Positions 54,535-64,000 of a DNA stretch of 64,000 bases are shown here, in pieces (the first letter of the stretch is position 1; each line of letters starts with the position of its first letter). The DNA comes from Thiobacillus sp. SCUT-2 (GTDB lineage: Bacteria > Pseudomonadota > Gammaproteobacteria > Burkholderiales > Thiobacillaceae). The notes beneath the pieces were generated by a model. That model was not told the origin of the DNA and did not search any database. It saw only the letters and a program-made list of their open reading frames with translations. Where the stretch lies: positions 2,046,001-2,110,000 of the forward strand of contig NZ_CP141769.1 of the NCBI RefSeq assembly GCF_035621355.1, written 5' to 3'. The position numbers and the translations under genes are program-made.

Positions 54535-55566
54535 ATGTCGGATCATCCGGAACTGCCTCCGCCCACCGAGAACCAGATGGAAAGCCATCTAGAGTTAGAG
54601 GAGATTCCACTGTGCCTGCTGTGTCGCTCGCAGGGCACGGTGTTGCATGAAGGACTGACCGATCGTCTCTACGGGGTACCGGGCCAATGGCGGATCCGGC
54701 AATGCCAGTCAGACGCGTGCGGCCTCCTGTGGCTCGACCCTCGCCCTACGCCACGGGATATCGGCAAGGCCTACGCCGATTACTTCACCCACGACAGCTC
54801 TTCGCACCCCCGGCCACGCACGGATTTCCTTTCGCGCGCCGCCGAGCTTCGCGGGCGCCTCCTGCGCAAGCTGTGGCAATCGAGCTCGGGCCAGAAAAAG
54901 GCGCGCCGTGCCGGCGACCTCATGTACCTGGACGACATCAAGCCGGGGCGCCTGCTCGAAATCGGGTGCGGCAACGGTCGCCGTCTCGCGCAATTTCGCG
55001 ACCGCGGCTGGCGGGCTGAAGGCCAGGAGGTCGATGCCCAGGCAGCACGATACGCGCGCGACCGTCTCGGGCTGACCATCCATGAAGGCCCCGTCACCGA
55101 CCTCAAGCTTGCAGCCGACTCCTACGACGCGATCGTTCTGAGCCACGTGATCGAGCACGTTCACGATCCCGTCGGGCTGCTTGCGGAGGCGCACCGCCTG
55201 CTCAGGCCCGGCGGAGTGCTTTCGGTGACGACCCCCAACGCGCTGGGGCTCGGCCATCGGACGTTTGGCACAAACTGGTATGGACTTGACGCCCCCCGGC
55301 ACCTTTTCCTCTTCTCGTCACGCACCCTCGCGGCCGTCGCCCGAAAGAGCGGATTCGGCACAGTACGGACGTGGACGACGGCCGCCCATGCAGCTACGTT
55401 CTCGACCCCCAGCCTGGCCATCCAGACACACGGCCGTGTCGACATGGCCGCCCGGCCGGACGTCGCCAGGCTGCTGGCCGGCACCGCCTTTCAGTTGTGG
55501 GCCCAGCAATACCTGAAATTCGATCCGGACTCGGGCGAAGAATGCGTGCTGCGGGCAACGAAGTGA
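54535..55566 (+). CDS. Class I SAM-dependent methyltransferase with zinc-ribbon-like N-terminus
   Basis: A 343-residue protein. CLLCRSQG and a later QCQSDACGLLWLDPRPT form a cysteine-rich N-terminal part. SAM motif I is RLLEIGCGNGRRLAQFRDRGWRAEGQEVD, and YDAIVLSHVIEHVHDPVGLLAEAHRLLRPGGVL follows. This layout is frequent in polysaccharide loci. ATG 54535 is preferred to GTG 54526 because AGG sits ten bases upstream. It heads a rightward run of four overlapping genes. It resembles the protein at 46519 in layout. Confidence 0.85.
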   Translation: MSDHPELPPPTENQMESHLELEEIPLCLLCRSQGTVLHEGLTDRLYGVPGQWRIRQCQSDACGLLWLDPRPTPRDIGKAYADYFTHDSSSHPRPRTDFLSRAAELRGRLLRKLWQSSSGQKKARRAGDLMYLDDIKPGRLLEIGCGNGRRLAQFRDRGWRAEGQEVDAQAARYARDRLGLTIHEGPVTDLKLAADSYDAIVLSHVIEHVHDPVGLLAEAHRLLRPGGVLSVTTPNALGLGHRTFGTNWYGLDAPRHLFLFSSRTLAAVARKSGFGTVRTWTTAAHAATFSTPSLAIQTHGRVDMAARPDVARLLAGTAFQLWAQQYLKFDPDSGEECVLRATK

Positions 55567-56468
55567 CATTGGCCCCCCCGGCAGACACCGGGCGACTCTG
55601 CGCCGTCGTCGTCAGCTACTTTCCCGACGACGGATTGCCGTCGAGGGTTGCCCGGATTGCGGCGCAGGCCGGCAAGGTCTTCTTGGTCGACAACGCCACC
55701 ACCGGGCCGGCCATCGGCGCGATCGAAGCCGCAGCGCATCAGGCCAACGTCGTGCTTCTGCGCAACGCGAACAACCGCGGCGTGGCCGGCGGACTCAACG
55801 CCGGTCTCGACGCAGCCCTGCGCGAGGGGTTCGCATGCGCGATCCTATTCGACCAGAACAGCGACCCGGACCCGGCGCTGGCCTCCACGCTCCTTGCCCT
55901 GTGGCGCGATTTGGCGGCATCCGATCGCCCCGCACTGCTGGGCACCAATTACATCGACCGCCACCGCGATCGCCCCGCCCTGCACTGCGCCGATGGGGAG
56001 CAAGTCGCCGCACAGACGGCCGTCATCATCTCCGGCACGCTGCTCTCACTCGAAGCCTATAAGGCCATCGGCCCCTTCCGGGAAGAATTCTTCATGGATC
56101 TGGTCGACACGGACTTCTGCCATCGCGCGAGGAACCTCGGCTACGGTGTCTACGCTTCCTGCGAGCCCCTGATGCAGCACGCCGTGGGGCATGCCACCTC
56201 GCGCAGCATTCTCGGCCATCGGATATGGGTAAGCAATCATCCGGCGTGGCGGCGCTACCTGATGGTTCGCAACAGCCTGATCCTGCAGGCCGAGGCCGGC
56301 CAGTCCGGTGCGGGTTGGCTGTTGCGTACTTTCGCGAAGCAGCTCAGGAAAAGCCTTCACGTGCTGCTGTACGAGAAGGATGGGCTCGCCAAGGTACGCG
56401 CCATGTGGCGCGGATTCCGCGACGGCATCCGCCGGGACACGCGATGCAAGCCGTGGGAGCCTTCGTGA
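55563..56468 (+). CDS. Glycosyltransferase family 2, rhamnosyltransferase-like
   Basis: A 301-residue GT-A enzyme. CAVVVSYFPDDGLPSRVARIAAQAGKVFLVDNATT and VVLLRNANNRGVAGGLNAGLDAAL match the WbbL/RfbN rhamnosyltransferase pattern. CAILFDQNSDPDP holds the DxD-like site, and FREEFFMDLVDTDFCHRARNLGYGVYAS the acceptor end. The start is taken at GTG 55563, overlapping the methyltransferase stop in GTGA form; an ATG at 55542 is possible. Confidence 0.85.
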   Translation: MTLAPPADTGRLCAVVVSYFPDDGLPSRVARIAAQAGKVFLVDNATTGPAIGAIEAAAHQANVVLLRNANNRGVAGGLNAGLDAALREGFACAILFDQNSDPDPALASTLLALWRDLAASDRPALLGTNYIDRHRDRPALHCADGEQVAAQTAVIISGTLLSLEAYKAIGPFREEFFMDLVDTDFCHRARNLGYGVYASCEPLMQHAVGHATSRSILGHRIWVSNHPAWRRYLMVRNSLILQAEAGQSGAGWLLRTFAKQLRKSLHVLLYEKDGLAKVRAMWRGFRDGIRRDTRCKPWEPS

Positions 56469-57442
56469 AGCCGCGCATTCTGCTGGTCGGAAAAACCCGG
56501 AGCCTGGTCCAATGGCTCGAGGATGCCCGCGATGGCTTCGAAGACGCCGGCACGGTATCGCGCCTGTTCGCGCTGAACGGCAACACGCCCGTGGCGGCGA
56601 TGCGCGCGCGCATCGCAAAGCTGCGGGGGCAATCCGCACTCACCGCTTATCTCGCACGCCAGCTCGATGCGGCGTTGGGCACCTTTCCGCCGCAACTCGT
56701 GCTGTTCATGTCGGCCTACTGGGCGCAGCCGGCGCTGGCGGACGTCGTGCGCATGCATGGGATCCCGCTGGCGGGCTGGGTCGGCGACCGTTTCGACGCT
56801 TCTGCGGGCATCATGGCTAGCCGCCTGGATCGCGTGTACTACACCGACAGCGGATTTCTCGCCGAAGCACGGCAGTTCGGCTTTCCGGACAACGGATGCT
56901 ATCTTCCGCATGCAGCCAATGCCCGGCTGTTTCGCCCCGGCAATGCGGAACGAACTAACCGCATCGTCTTCGTCGCCGTTCCGACGCAGCACCGGCTTGA
57001 GCTTCTGCGGCAGGTCGAAACACCGATCGCCGTCTATGGACGCCGCTGGGGCGCCCTCGGGCCATCGCATCACGAAATTCACGACGGCTGGCTCGCGCGC
57101 AAGCGGCTGCCGCGCCTGTATCAGGGAAGCCTGGCCGTGCTCAACATGTGCAACGAACTCAACGTGTTCGAAGGACTCAACCAGCGCAGTTTCGAGCCGG
57201 CAGCATGCGGCACCCCCGTTCTGCATGACGCGCTCGCCGATCTCGATCGGTGCTTCGAGCCGGGAAAGGAAGTCCTGGTGTTCCACAACAGTGAAGAACT
57301 GCAGGATCTCTGCATGCGCGTCCGGCGAGACCCTGCGCTTGCCCAACGCATCGGTGCCGCTGCGCTGTCCCGGGTGCAGTCCCAGCACACCTGCGCGCAT
57401 CGCGCAAGAACGATCCTGCGCGATTTCGGACTGACATCATGA
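56465..57442 (+). CDS. CgeB-like glycosyltransferase (GT-B)
   Basis: A 325-residue protein starting at GTG 56465, overlapping the preceding stop (GTGA). KPRILLVGKTRSLVQWLEDARDGFEDAG opens it. The C-terminal half, LYQGSLAVLNMCNELNVFEGLNQRSFEPAACGTPVLHDALADLDRCFEPGKEVLVF, is the group-1 transferase site found in CgeB-like proteins. It lies between the rhamnosyltransferase-like gene and the ligase gene, and its stop overlaps the latter. Confidence 0.8.
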   Translation: MKPRILLVGKTRSLVQWLEDARDGFEDAGTVSRLFALNGNTPVAAMRARIAKLRGQSALTAYLARQLDAALGTFPPQLVLFMSAYWAQPALADVVRMHGIPLAGWVGDRFDASAGIMASRLDRVYYTDSGFLAEARQFGFPDNGCYLPHAANARLFRPGNAERTNRIVFVAVPTQHRLELLRQVETPIAVYGRRWGALGPSHHEIHDGWLARKRLPRLYQGSLAVLNMCNELNVFEGLNQRSFEPAACGTPVLHDALADLDRCFEPGKEVLVFHNSEELQDLCMRVRRDPALAQRIGAAALSRVQSQHTCAHRARTILRDFGLTS

Positions 57443-58587
57443 AAACGGACGTACTCAAGATTGAAGCAAACCATGCGACGGACGCGCTGGCGGTCCTGCT
57501 GACGGCGCTCGCCCTTTTTGCCATTCAGTTGCCCAAATACGGAACCGTTCTCCTGCTGCCGGCCCTTCTGCTCGCCTGGTTCCAGCGGTCCACGTTCCAC
57601 ATCGCGCCCGAGCTGAAGCGTATCGCGGTGCTGTTCGCCCTGTATGTCGCCGCGTTCTCGGTGATCTCGACCGACCCCTCCCGTTCGGCCAAGGGCGCCT
57701 ACGACATCCTGCGGGGGGTGCTCGTCTTTCTTCCCGCACTCTGGCTCGGCACCCGGCTGAGCAGCGGCACTCCGCAAACACCCGCCTTGCTCGTCGGCCT
57801 CGCGTTCAGCGTGGTCAATTTCGCATTCCCGGTATTTGACGGCAGCCAGGCGTTCTACGGCTACTACGACAACCCGAACAACGTTGCCGTCGCCCTCACC
57901 GCCCACCTGTTTCTGGTAGCCATGCTTTTCCCCTCGCGGATGGCGTCCCACCGGGCGTGGCGCCTGCTCGCCTTCGCCATTGCCTTCGGCAGTCTGCTCG
58001 TTCTGCTCGTGCTGGCGAATTCGCGCGGTTCATGGCTCGGCGTCGCGGCCGCGTTTTCCTGGATCGTTCTGCTGCAGGCACACATCGGCCGACGCACCCG
58101 GATCGCGCTGGTGCTCGCCGCCGGCGCGGCCGTTCTGGTCCTCATATCTGCAGTCGACGTCAAGGGGTTCGGCTACGGGACGGTGGGGGCGCGCCTGGTG
58201 ATCTGGAAGGGGCTCTGGTCGCTGACGGTGGCCCATCACCCCTGGTTCGGCTATGGCATCAACTACGTGAAGGATCTGCTCGTCGCGTCGGGGCTCCCTA
58301 CGCTGACCGCACACAACGTCGTCCTCGAAATCTTCGTCTCGACCGGCGTCGTAGGCTTGACGGCGTTTCTCGCCATCGCCTACCGCCTGGCTGCCTTTCT
58401 TTTTCGACAGAACTATGCGCGCGGGCCGGTGCTGTATGCCGGAATCGGCGGGCTGACCGCGTTCCTGGTCATGGGCCAGTTCGACCTGAAGTTCGCCAGC
58501 TTCAAGTTCATCGCGATGGTCTCGTGCTTCCTCGGCCTGATCTACTCCCAAAGGCTTCCCCCGGCGGACGCGAATCGCGGTTCCTGA
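57439..58587 (+). CDS. O-antigen ligase/polymerase (WaaL/Wzy family) membrane protein
   Basis: A 382-residue protein with about ten to twelve membrane helices. The periplasmic loop region LANSRGSWLGVAAAFSWIVLL carries the Arg of the family signature, followed by ARLVIWKGLWSLTVAHHPWFGYGINYVKDLL. This Wzy_C pattern is shared by WaaL ligases and Wzy polymerases, which cannot be told apart by sequence alone. With wzx it completes a Wzx/Wzy-type route. It overlaps the CgeB-like gene by four bases and converges with asnB. Confidence 0.82.
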   Translation: MKTDVLKIEANHATDALAVLLTALALFAIQLPKYGTVLLLPALLLAWFQRSTFHIAPELKRIAVLFALYVAAFSVISTDPSRSAKGAYDILRGVLVFLPALWLGTRLSSGTPQTPALLVGLAFSVVNFAFPVFDGSQAFYGYYDNPNNVAVALTAHLFLVAMLFPSRMASHRAWRLLAFAIAFGSLLVLLVLANSRGSWLGVAAAFSWIVLLQAHIGRRTRIALVLAAGAAVLVLISAVDVKGFGYGTVGARLVIWKGLWSLTVAHHPWFGYGINYVKDLLVASGLPTLTAHNVVLEIFVSTGVVGLTAFLAIAYRLAAFLFRQNYARGPVLYAGIGGLTAFLVMGQFDLKFASFKFIAMVSCFLGLIYSQRLPPADANRGS

Positions 58588-58593
58588 CCGGGG

Positions 58594-60408
58594 TCACCCG
58601 CCCAGCAACGACAAGGGATCGACCTGGTCGGCCGGCTTCTCGGCGTCGGCCTCGATATGGATGCGATGCCATATCGCAAAGTTGAGCATCGCCCACAGCG
58701 CGGTGCTGTGCTTCGCACCCTGCTGCTGGGCGAGCAGCAGCCTGCGCACTTCCACCGGCTCGAACCAGGCGCGGATGCCCGCCGCGCGGGGCAGCACATC
58801 GAGCAGCTTCTGCAGCCGCTCGCCGCGCAGCCAGTCATCCACCGGAACGGTGAAGCCCTTCTTGCGCGACCACAGATGGTCGCGCGGCAGGTAGCGCTCG
58901 CCCCACAGGCGCAGGAAGCGCTTGCCGGTGCGCCCTTCGATCTTGCAGGCGTCCGGCAGCCCGAGTCCGAATTCGACGACGCGATGGTCGAGGAACGGCA
59001 CGCGGCCCTCGATCCCCCACGCCATCAGCATGCGGTCGGCCTTGACGAGCAGGTCGTCCGGCAGCCAGGTCCCGATGTCGACGTACTGCATGCGCTGCAG
59101 GCGCGACCAGGTTTCCGGCGTGCGCTGCCAGGCGTCGCGGAATGGCTCCCGCCAGCGCGTCACGGCCTGCGCGAGTGGCGACTGGAACACCGCCGAGGGC
59201 ACGCGATCGAAAATGCCGCGGGTGCGGAAGCCGCCGCTGCCGGGCGCGCGCAGTGCGGCCAGGGTGCGTCGGAGCCACGGCGCGCGGTAGCGCCCGTAGC
59301 CGGCGAAGACCTCGTCGCCCCCCTCGCCCGAGAACACGACCTTCAGTTCCCGGCCGGCGTGCTCGGCGAGCATCGACACCGGCAGATTCGCATAGTCGGC
59401 AGTCAGATCGTCCGCGGCCCACACGCTGCGCGGCAGGCAGTTGAGCATGGCGTCGGCGCTGACCTCGAACACGCTGTGGCGGGTATGGAACTGCTCGGCG
59501 ATGCGACGCGCGGCGTCGAGCTCGTTGTGCACCGAGCTGCCGGGAAAGCCGACCGAGAAGGTGCGCAGCGGCTCCGCGACCCGCTGCGCCAGGAGCGCCG
59601 CCAGCAGCGAGGAGTCGACCCCGCCGGAAAGAAACAGCCCGAGCGGCACGTCGGCGCGCATGTGGATATCCATGACGTCGCGCATCAGGACATCGAAGCG
59701 CTCGAGCGCGTCGTCGAGCTTCACGTCGAGCGGCGCGACCTGAAGCGGCGACCAGTAGGCATGCAGTTCGATTTTCAGCGTGCGCGTGTCGACGCGCGCG
59801 AGATGGCCGGGCAGCAGTTTCGCCACGCCCGCGACCAGGGTCCGCGGTCCGGTCGTGAAGTTGCTCTGCAGGAACTGCGCAAGCCCGTCCGGATCGACCG
59901 CAGGTTTGCGCAGCCAGGGCCGCAACGCCTTGATCTCGGAAGCGAACGCCAGCCCGCGCCCGTCGTGGCAGTAAACCAGCGGCTTGATGCCGAGGCGGTC
60001 GCGCGCCAGGATCACTTCGCCGCGGCGTGCGTCGTGCAGCGCGAAGGCGAACATCCCCTGCAGGCGATCGAGGCAGGCGGTCCCCCAGGCTTCGTAGCCA
60101 TGCAGGATCGTCTCGCAGTCCGAATGCGTGGCGAAGCGGTGGCCGAGCGCTTCGAGCTCGGCGCGCAGTTCCCGGTAGTTGTAGATTTCGCCGTTGGCGA
60201 CGAGCGCGAGGCTGCGATCCTCGTTGTATAGCGGCTGCGCGCCGCCTTCGAGGTCGATGATGGCGAGTCGCGTATGCACCAGCCCGACGTTGCCGGCGAC
60301 GTGTCGCCCCTGGCCGTCCGGCCCGCGGTGCGCGAGGCGCCGGGCCATGCCGTCGAGCAGCTCGGGCTCGACCGCATCGACCGTCACGACGCCCGCGATG
60401 CCGCACAT
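58594..60408 (-). CDS. asnB: Asparagine synthase (glutamine-hydrolysing) / AsnB-type amidotransferase
   Basis: A 604-residue two-domain enzyme. The glutaminase half begins MCGIAGVVTV with Cys2 as nucleophile, then RRLAHRGPDGQGRH and ALVANGEIYNYRELRAEL. The synthetase half has the ATP site FLSGGVDSSLLAALLA and GEGGDEVFAGYGRYR. AsnB-like amidotransferases in polysaccharide loci can amidate sugars or lipid-linked glycans, including exosortase-associated ones. Here either asparagine supply or sugar modification is possible. It is convergent with the ligase gene. Confidence 0.93.
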   Translation of the reverse strand: MCGIAGVVTVDAVEPELLDGMARRLAHRGPDGQGRHVAGNVGLVHTRLAIIDLEGGAQPLYNEDRSLALVANGEIYNYRELRAELEALGHRFATHSDCETILHGYEAWGTACLDRLQGMFAFALHDARRGEVILARDRLGIKPLVYCHDGRGLAFASEIKALRPWLRKPAVDPDGLAQFLQSNFTTGPRTLVAGVAKLLPGHLARVDTRTLKIELHAYWSPLQVAPLDVKLDDALERFDVLMRDVMDIHMRADVPLGLFLSGGVDSSLLAALLAQRVAEPLRTFSVGFPGSSVHNELDAARRIAEQFHTRHSVFEVSADAMLNCLPRSVWAADDLTADYANLPVSMLAEHAGRELKVVFSGEGGDEVFAGYGRYRAPWLRRTLAALRAPGSGGFRTRGIFDRVPSAVFQSPLAQAVTRWREPFRDAWQRTPETWSRLQRMQYVDIGTWLPDDLLVKADRMLMAWGIEGRVPFLDHRVVEFGLGLPDACKIEGRTGKRFLRLWGERYLPRDHLWSRKKGFTVPVDDWLRGERLQKLLDVLPRAAGIRAWFEPVEVRRLLLAQQQGAKHSTALWAMLNFAIWHRIHIEADAEKPADQVDPLSLLGG

Positions 60409-60457
60409 GGCCTAGGGTCCCTCGCGCCGGTTTTGTTTGCCGCAGGAACGGTGCGCG

Positions 60458-61111
60458 TCAGCGGGACGCGACGGCGGACGCGAATGCATCGATCACCGGC
60501 TGGATCAGGGCGCGCTTGAGCTTCAGCGCGGCCTGGTTCACCACCAGGCGCGAGCTGATGTCGCTGATGTGTTCCACTGCAACGAGGCCGTTCGCCTTGA
60601 GCGTGCCGCCGGTCGAGACGAGGTCGACGATGACGTCAGACAACCCGACGAGCGGCGCGAGTTCCATCGAACCGTACAGCTTGATGAGGTCGATGTGCAC
60701 GCCCTTGCTGGCGAAATGGTCGCGCGCCGCATTGACGTACTTGGTGGCGACGCGGATGCGCGCGCCCTGCTTCACCGTTCCCGCATAGTCGTACCCTTCG
60801 CGCACCGCGACCATCATGCGGCACTTGGCGATCTGCAGGTCGAGCGGCTGGTAGAGGCCACTGCCGCCATGCTCGTTGAGCACATCCTTGCCGGCGATGC
60901 CGAGGTCGGCGGCGCCGTATTGCACATAGGTCGGCACGTCGCTCGCGCGCACGATGATGAGGCGCACGTCGTCGCGGTTCGTGCCGATGATGAGCTTGCG
61001 CGAGGACTCCGGATTCTCGGTCGGCGTGATGCCGGCCGCCGCCAGCAGCGGCAGCGTTTCCTCGAAGATGCGGCCCTTGGAGAGGGCGAGCGTGATGCCG
61101 GTGGTGCTCAT
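60458..61111 (-). CDS. hisG: ATP phosphoribosyltransferase, short form
   Basis: A 217-residue enzyme catalysing the first step of histidine synthesis, ATP + PRPP to phosphoribosyl-[45 protein letters not shown] and ADLGIAGKD are family blocks, with the PRPP site [17 protein letters not shown]. It lacks the C-terminal regulatory domain, so it needs HisZ for activity and feedback control. It follows murA, the usual betaproteobacterial order. Confidence 0.97.
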   Translation of the reverse strand: MSTTGITLALSKGRIFEETLPLLAAAGITPTENPESSRKLIIGTNRDDVRLIIVRASDVPTYVQYGAADLGIAGKDVLNEHGGSGLYQPLDLQIAKCRMMVAVREGYDYAGTVKQGARIRVATKYVNAARDHFASKGVHIDLIKLYGSMELAPLVGLSDVIVDLVSTGGTLKANGLVAVEHISDISSRLVVNQAALKLKRALIQPVIDAFASAVASR

Positions 61112-61151
61112 GGTTATCGCGATTTCCTAATTCACAGGCGCTGACAACAAT

Positions 61152-61280
61152 CCGTTCGCGCTGAGCCTGTCGAAGCGCTGCCTGGATCGCAAAGGGGCTT
61201 CGACAAGCTCAGCCCGAACGGCTTTGAGGCGTTCGGCAGGACCGGTCCTGAGCGAATCGAAGGGCGCAGCCCGAACGGTT
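61152..61280. repeat. Cluster of CCGTTCGGGCTGAGC...TCGAAGC dispersed repeats
   Basis: Two near-identical units in opposite orientation lie at 61152-61176 and 61197-61221, each about 25 bases and differing at two positions. A third related unit lies at 61244-61278. They fill the gap between hisG and murA and match the repeat at 38253-38350. Confidence 0.75.
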
Positions 61281-61294
61281 GCCAGGATGCCCAT

Positions 61295-62554
<1,260 letters not shown>

Positions 62555-62791
62555 CTAGCGCTTGGCCCAGTCGTCGGGCGTATAGGTCTTCATCGACAGC
62601 GCGTGGATCTGCGCATGCATGCGGGTACCGAGCGCGTCGTAGACCAGGCGGTGCTGCTGGATCATGTTCTTGCCGGTGAAGGCGGCGCTGACGATCACCG
62701 CCTGGAAATGCTGGCCGTCGCCGTCCAGTTCGATGTAGTCGCAGGGCAGCTTCTCGGTGATCCAGCCTTTGATGTCGTCGGGGGTAACCAT
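62555..62791 (-). CDS. BolA-family protein (IbaG-like)
   Basis: A 78-residue protein. MVTPDDIKGWITEKLPCDYIELDGDGQHFQAVIVSAAFTGKNMIQQHRLVYDALGTRMHAQIHALSMKTYTPDDW is the IbaG branch of BolA. Members work with monothiol glutaredoxins in iron-sulfur supply and acid response. The conserved Cys17 and His residues are present. The start at 62791 drops a longer upstream frame without homology. It is directly upstream of murA, a conserved pairing. Confidence 0.95.
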   Translation of the reverse strand: MVTPDDIKGWITEKLPCDYIELDGDGQHFQAVIVSAAFTGKNMIQQHRLVYDALGTRMHAQIHALSMKTYTPDDWAKR

Positions 62792-62840
62792 GGGTTCGTT
62801 GCCTCGCTTGATTCGATGCGCCCCCATGAGCCGGGAGGCG

Positions 62841-63596
62841 CTAGTGCCTGAGTTTGTAGCCGCTTCGCAGAAGCGCCAGAGTGAGGGCGGATATTGCCAC
62901 AAAGCAGGCCCCGGCGACCAGCAGGCCGAGCCCGGGGTCGGTATCGGACTGGCCGACGAAGGCATAGCGGAAGCCGTCGATCAGGTAGAACACGGGATTC
63001 ACGCGCGACACGGCCTGCCAGAACGGCGGCAGCGAATGGATCGAGTAGAAGACCCCGGAGAGGAAGGTCAGCGGCAGGATCAGGAAGTTCTGGAAGGCCG
63101 CCAGCTGGTCGTATTTCTCCGCCCAGATGCCGGCGATGATGCCGACCGCTGCCATGATCGCGCAGGCCAGCAGCGCATACGCCAGCATCCAGAGCGGATG
63201 CGGCAGCTGGAACGGCGCGTACCACAGCGTCACCGCCCACACGCCGAGGCCCACAATCAGGCCGCGGATCACCGCCGCGCCTAGGTAGGCGAGGAAGAAC
63301 TCCAGGTAGGACAGCGGCGGCAGCAGCACGAAGACGATGTTGCCCTGCATCTTCGACTGGATGAGGCTGGACGAGCTGTTCGAGAACGCGTTCTGCAGCA
63401 TGCTCATCATGACCAGGCCCGGCACCAGGAAGCTGGTGTAGGACACGCCGGGATAGACCTGGACGTGCGCCTCCAGCACGTGCGAGAAGATCAGCAGGTA
63501 GAGCAGCGCCGTCACCACCGGGGCGACGACGGTCTGCACCACCACCTTCCAGAAGCGCAGCAGCTCCTTGTGGAACAGCGCCGATAACCCGCTCAT
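62841..63596 (-). CDS. ABC-2 type transporter permease
   Basis: A 251-residue inner-membrane protein with six helices. KELLRFWKVVVQTVVAPVVTALLYLLIF and YTSFLVPGLVMMSMLQNAFSNSSSSLIQSKMQGNI match the ABC-2/NodJ-DrrB-like permease family (YadH type). It forms an exporter with the ATPase encoded just upstream (63593), whose stop overlaps its start. Substrate unknown. Confidence 0.92.
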   Translation of the reverse strand: MSGLSALFHKELLRFWKVVVQTVVAPVVTALLYLLIFSHVLEAHVQVYPGVSYTSFLVPGLVMMSMLQNAFSNSSSSLIQSKMQGNIVFVLLPPLSYLEFFLAYLGAAVIRGLIVGLGVWAVTLWYAPFQLPHPLWMLAYALLACAIMAAVGIIAGIWAEKYDQLAAFQNFLILPLTFLSGVFYSIHSLPPFWQAVSRVNPVFYLIDGFRYAFVGQSDTDPGLGLLVAGACFVAISALTLALLRSGYKLRH

Positions 63597-64000
63597 GTCC
63601 GTTTCATGATGTCGGTGAAGACATCCTCCAGATCCGGCTCCTGCAGGTGCATCTCGAGCACGCGGATGCCGCCGCCGCGCAGGTCGGCGAGCAGCGCCTC
63701 GAGCTCGGCGTAGTCGCCGAAATTGATTCGCCAGCAGCCGTCGGCGTCACGCGCGAGGCGCCCCTGCCAGGCGGCCGGGATGCTTTCGGCATCGAGCCGC
63801 AGCTGCGCGCAGTGCTCGTTGGTCAGCTGCAGCAGGTTGCGCGTCGTATCGCAGGCGACGATGCGGCCGCTCTTCAGCATCGCGATGCGGCCGCACAGGG
63901 CCTCGGCCTCCTCGAGGTAGTGCGTGGTCAGCAGGACGGTGTGCCCCTCACCGTTGAGGCGGCTGATGAATTCCCACAGCGAACGGCGCAGGTCGACGTC
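63593..64000 (-). CDS. ABC transporter ATP-binding protein, C-terminal part (cut by window edge)
   Basis: The last 135 codons of an ABC ATPase are visible, with the reading frame open to the window edge. The H-loop TVLLTTHYLEEAEALCGRIAMLKSGRI and a C-terminal extension (LRGGGIRVLEMHLQEPDLEDVFTDIMK) match the YadG-type ATPase of ABC-2 exporters. The Walker A and signature motifs lie outside. It overlaps the permease gene by four bases (ATGA). Confidence 0.92.
   Translation of the reverse strand, partial: DVDLRRSLWEFISRLNGEGHTVLLTTHYLEEAEALCGRIAMLKSGRIVACDTTRNLLQLTNEHCAQLRLDAESIPAAWQGRLARDADGCWRINFGDYAELEALLADLRGGGIRVLEMHLQEPDLEDVFTDIMKRT

Noticed and set aside
61152..61280. Possible CRISPR array
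   Set aside because: The units alternate in orientation, are few and unevenly spaced, and have no regular spacers; they are palindromic dispersed repeats.

Overview
The window is a G+C-rich bacterial chromosome segment, best read as a betaproteobacterium. The Rieske/HtrA pairing, the ribF-ileS-lspA-fkpB-ispH-pilin order, the short-form hisG next to murA/bolA, a PEP-CTERM protein and a betaproteobacterial proteasome homologue (BPH) all fit a sulfur-oxidising, Thiobacillus-like lineage. That placement is inference, as no rRNA is present. I see no tRNA or rRNA genes, CRISPR array or intact insertion sequence.

Region 1 (1-9.5 kb). The start of petA (Rieske subunit) lies divergent from a DegS/DegQ-like protease. 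Next comes the most unusual part: an ECF sigma factor overlapping a membrane anti-sigma factor whose periplasmic half looks like a DsrE domain. Divergent from it are two secreted DsrE-like proteins, then a porin and a PEGA/SHOCT lipoprotein. A third secreted DsrE-like protein lies about 5 kb further on, at 9.0 kb. All four DsrE-like domains keep one cysteine at the same place. This looks like an envelope sensing module with a redox or sulfur theme. Between them lie orn, a small cytochrome c, phhB, a stand-alone CZB protein and rsgA.

Region 2 (9.6-24.8 kb). Housekeeping genes: a CBS protein, DJ-1, YajQ, BPH, ppnP, argG, a DUF2283 protein, argF, argD, a PuuD-like membrane protein with a 31-residue partner, DUF3579, rpsT, murJ, ribF, ileS, lspA, fkpB and ispH.

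Region 3 (25-32.7 kb). A minimal PEP-CTERM protein, then a leftward type IV pilus cluster: fimT, a second fimT, pilV, pilW, pilX, pilY1, a small secreted protein and pilE.

Region 4 (32.8-60.4 kb). thiO is followed by a large surface polysaccharide (LPS/O-antigen) locus: ELM1-like protein, heptosyltransferase, a GT10 fucosyltransferase-like enzyme, a WbpM/WbpL/WbpV-type initiation set, many glycosyltransferases and methyltransferases, UDP-xylose synthase, two GMD-family dehydratases, a Wzx flippase, an O-antigen ligase/polymerase and an AsnB-type amidotransferase. Genes at 49.3-52.8 kb are clearly AT-richer than the rest, which suggests transfer.

Region 5 (60.4-64 kb). hisG, murA, a BolA-family gene and an ABC-2 exporter whose ATPase runs off the edge.

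Dispersed palindromic repeats recur between genes, and related sequence appears as in-frame inserts within ileS and gmd.
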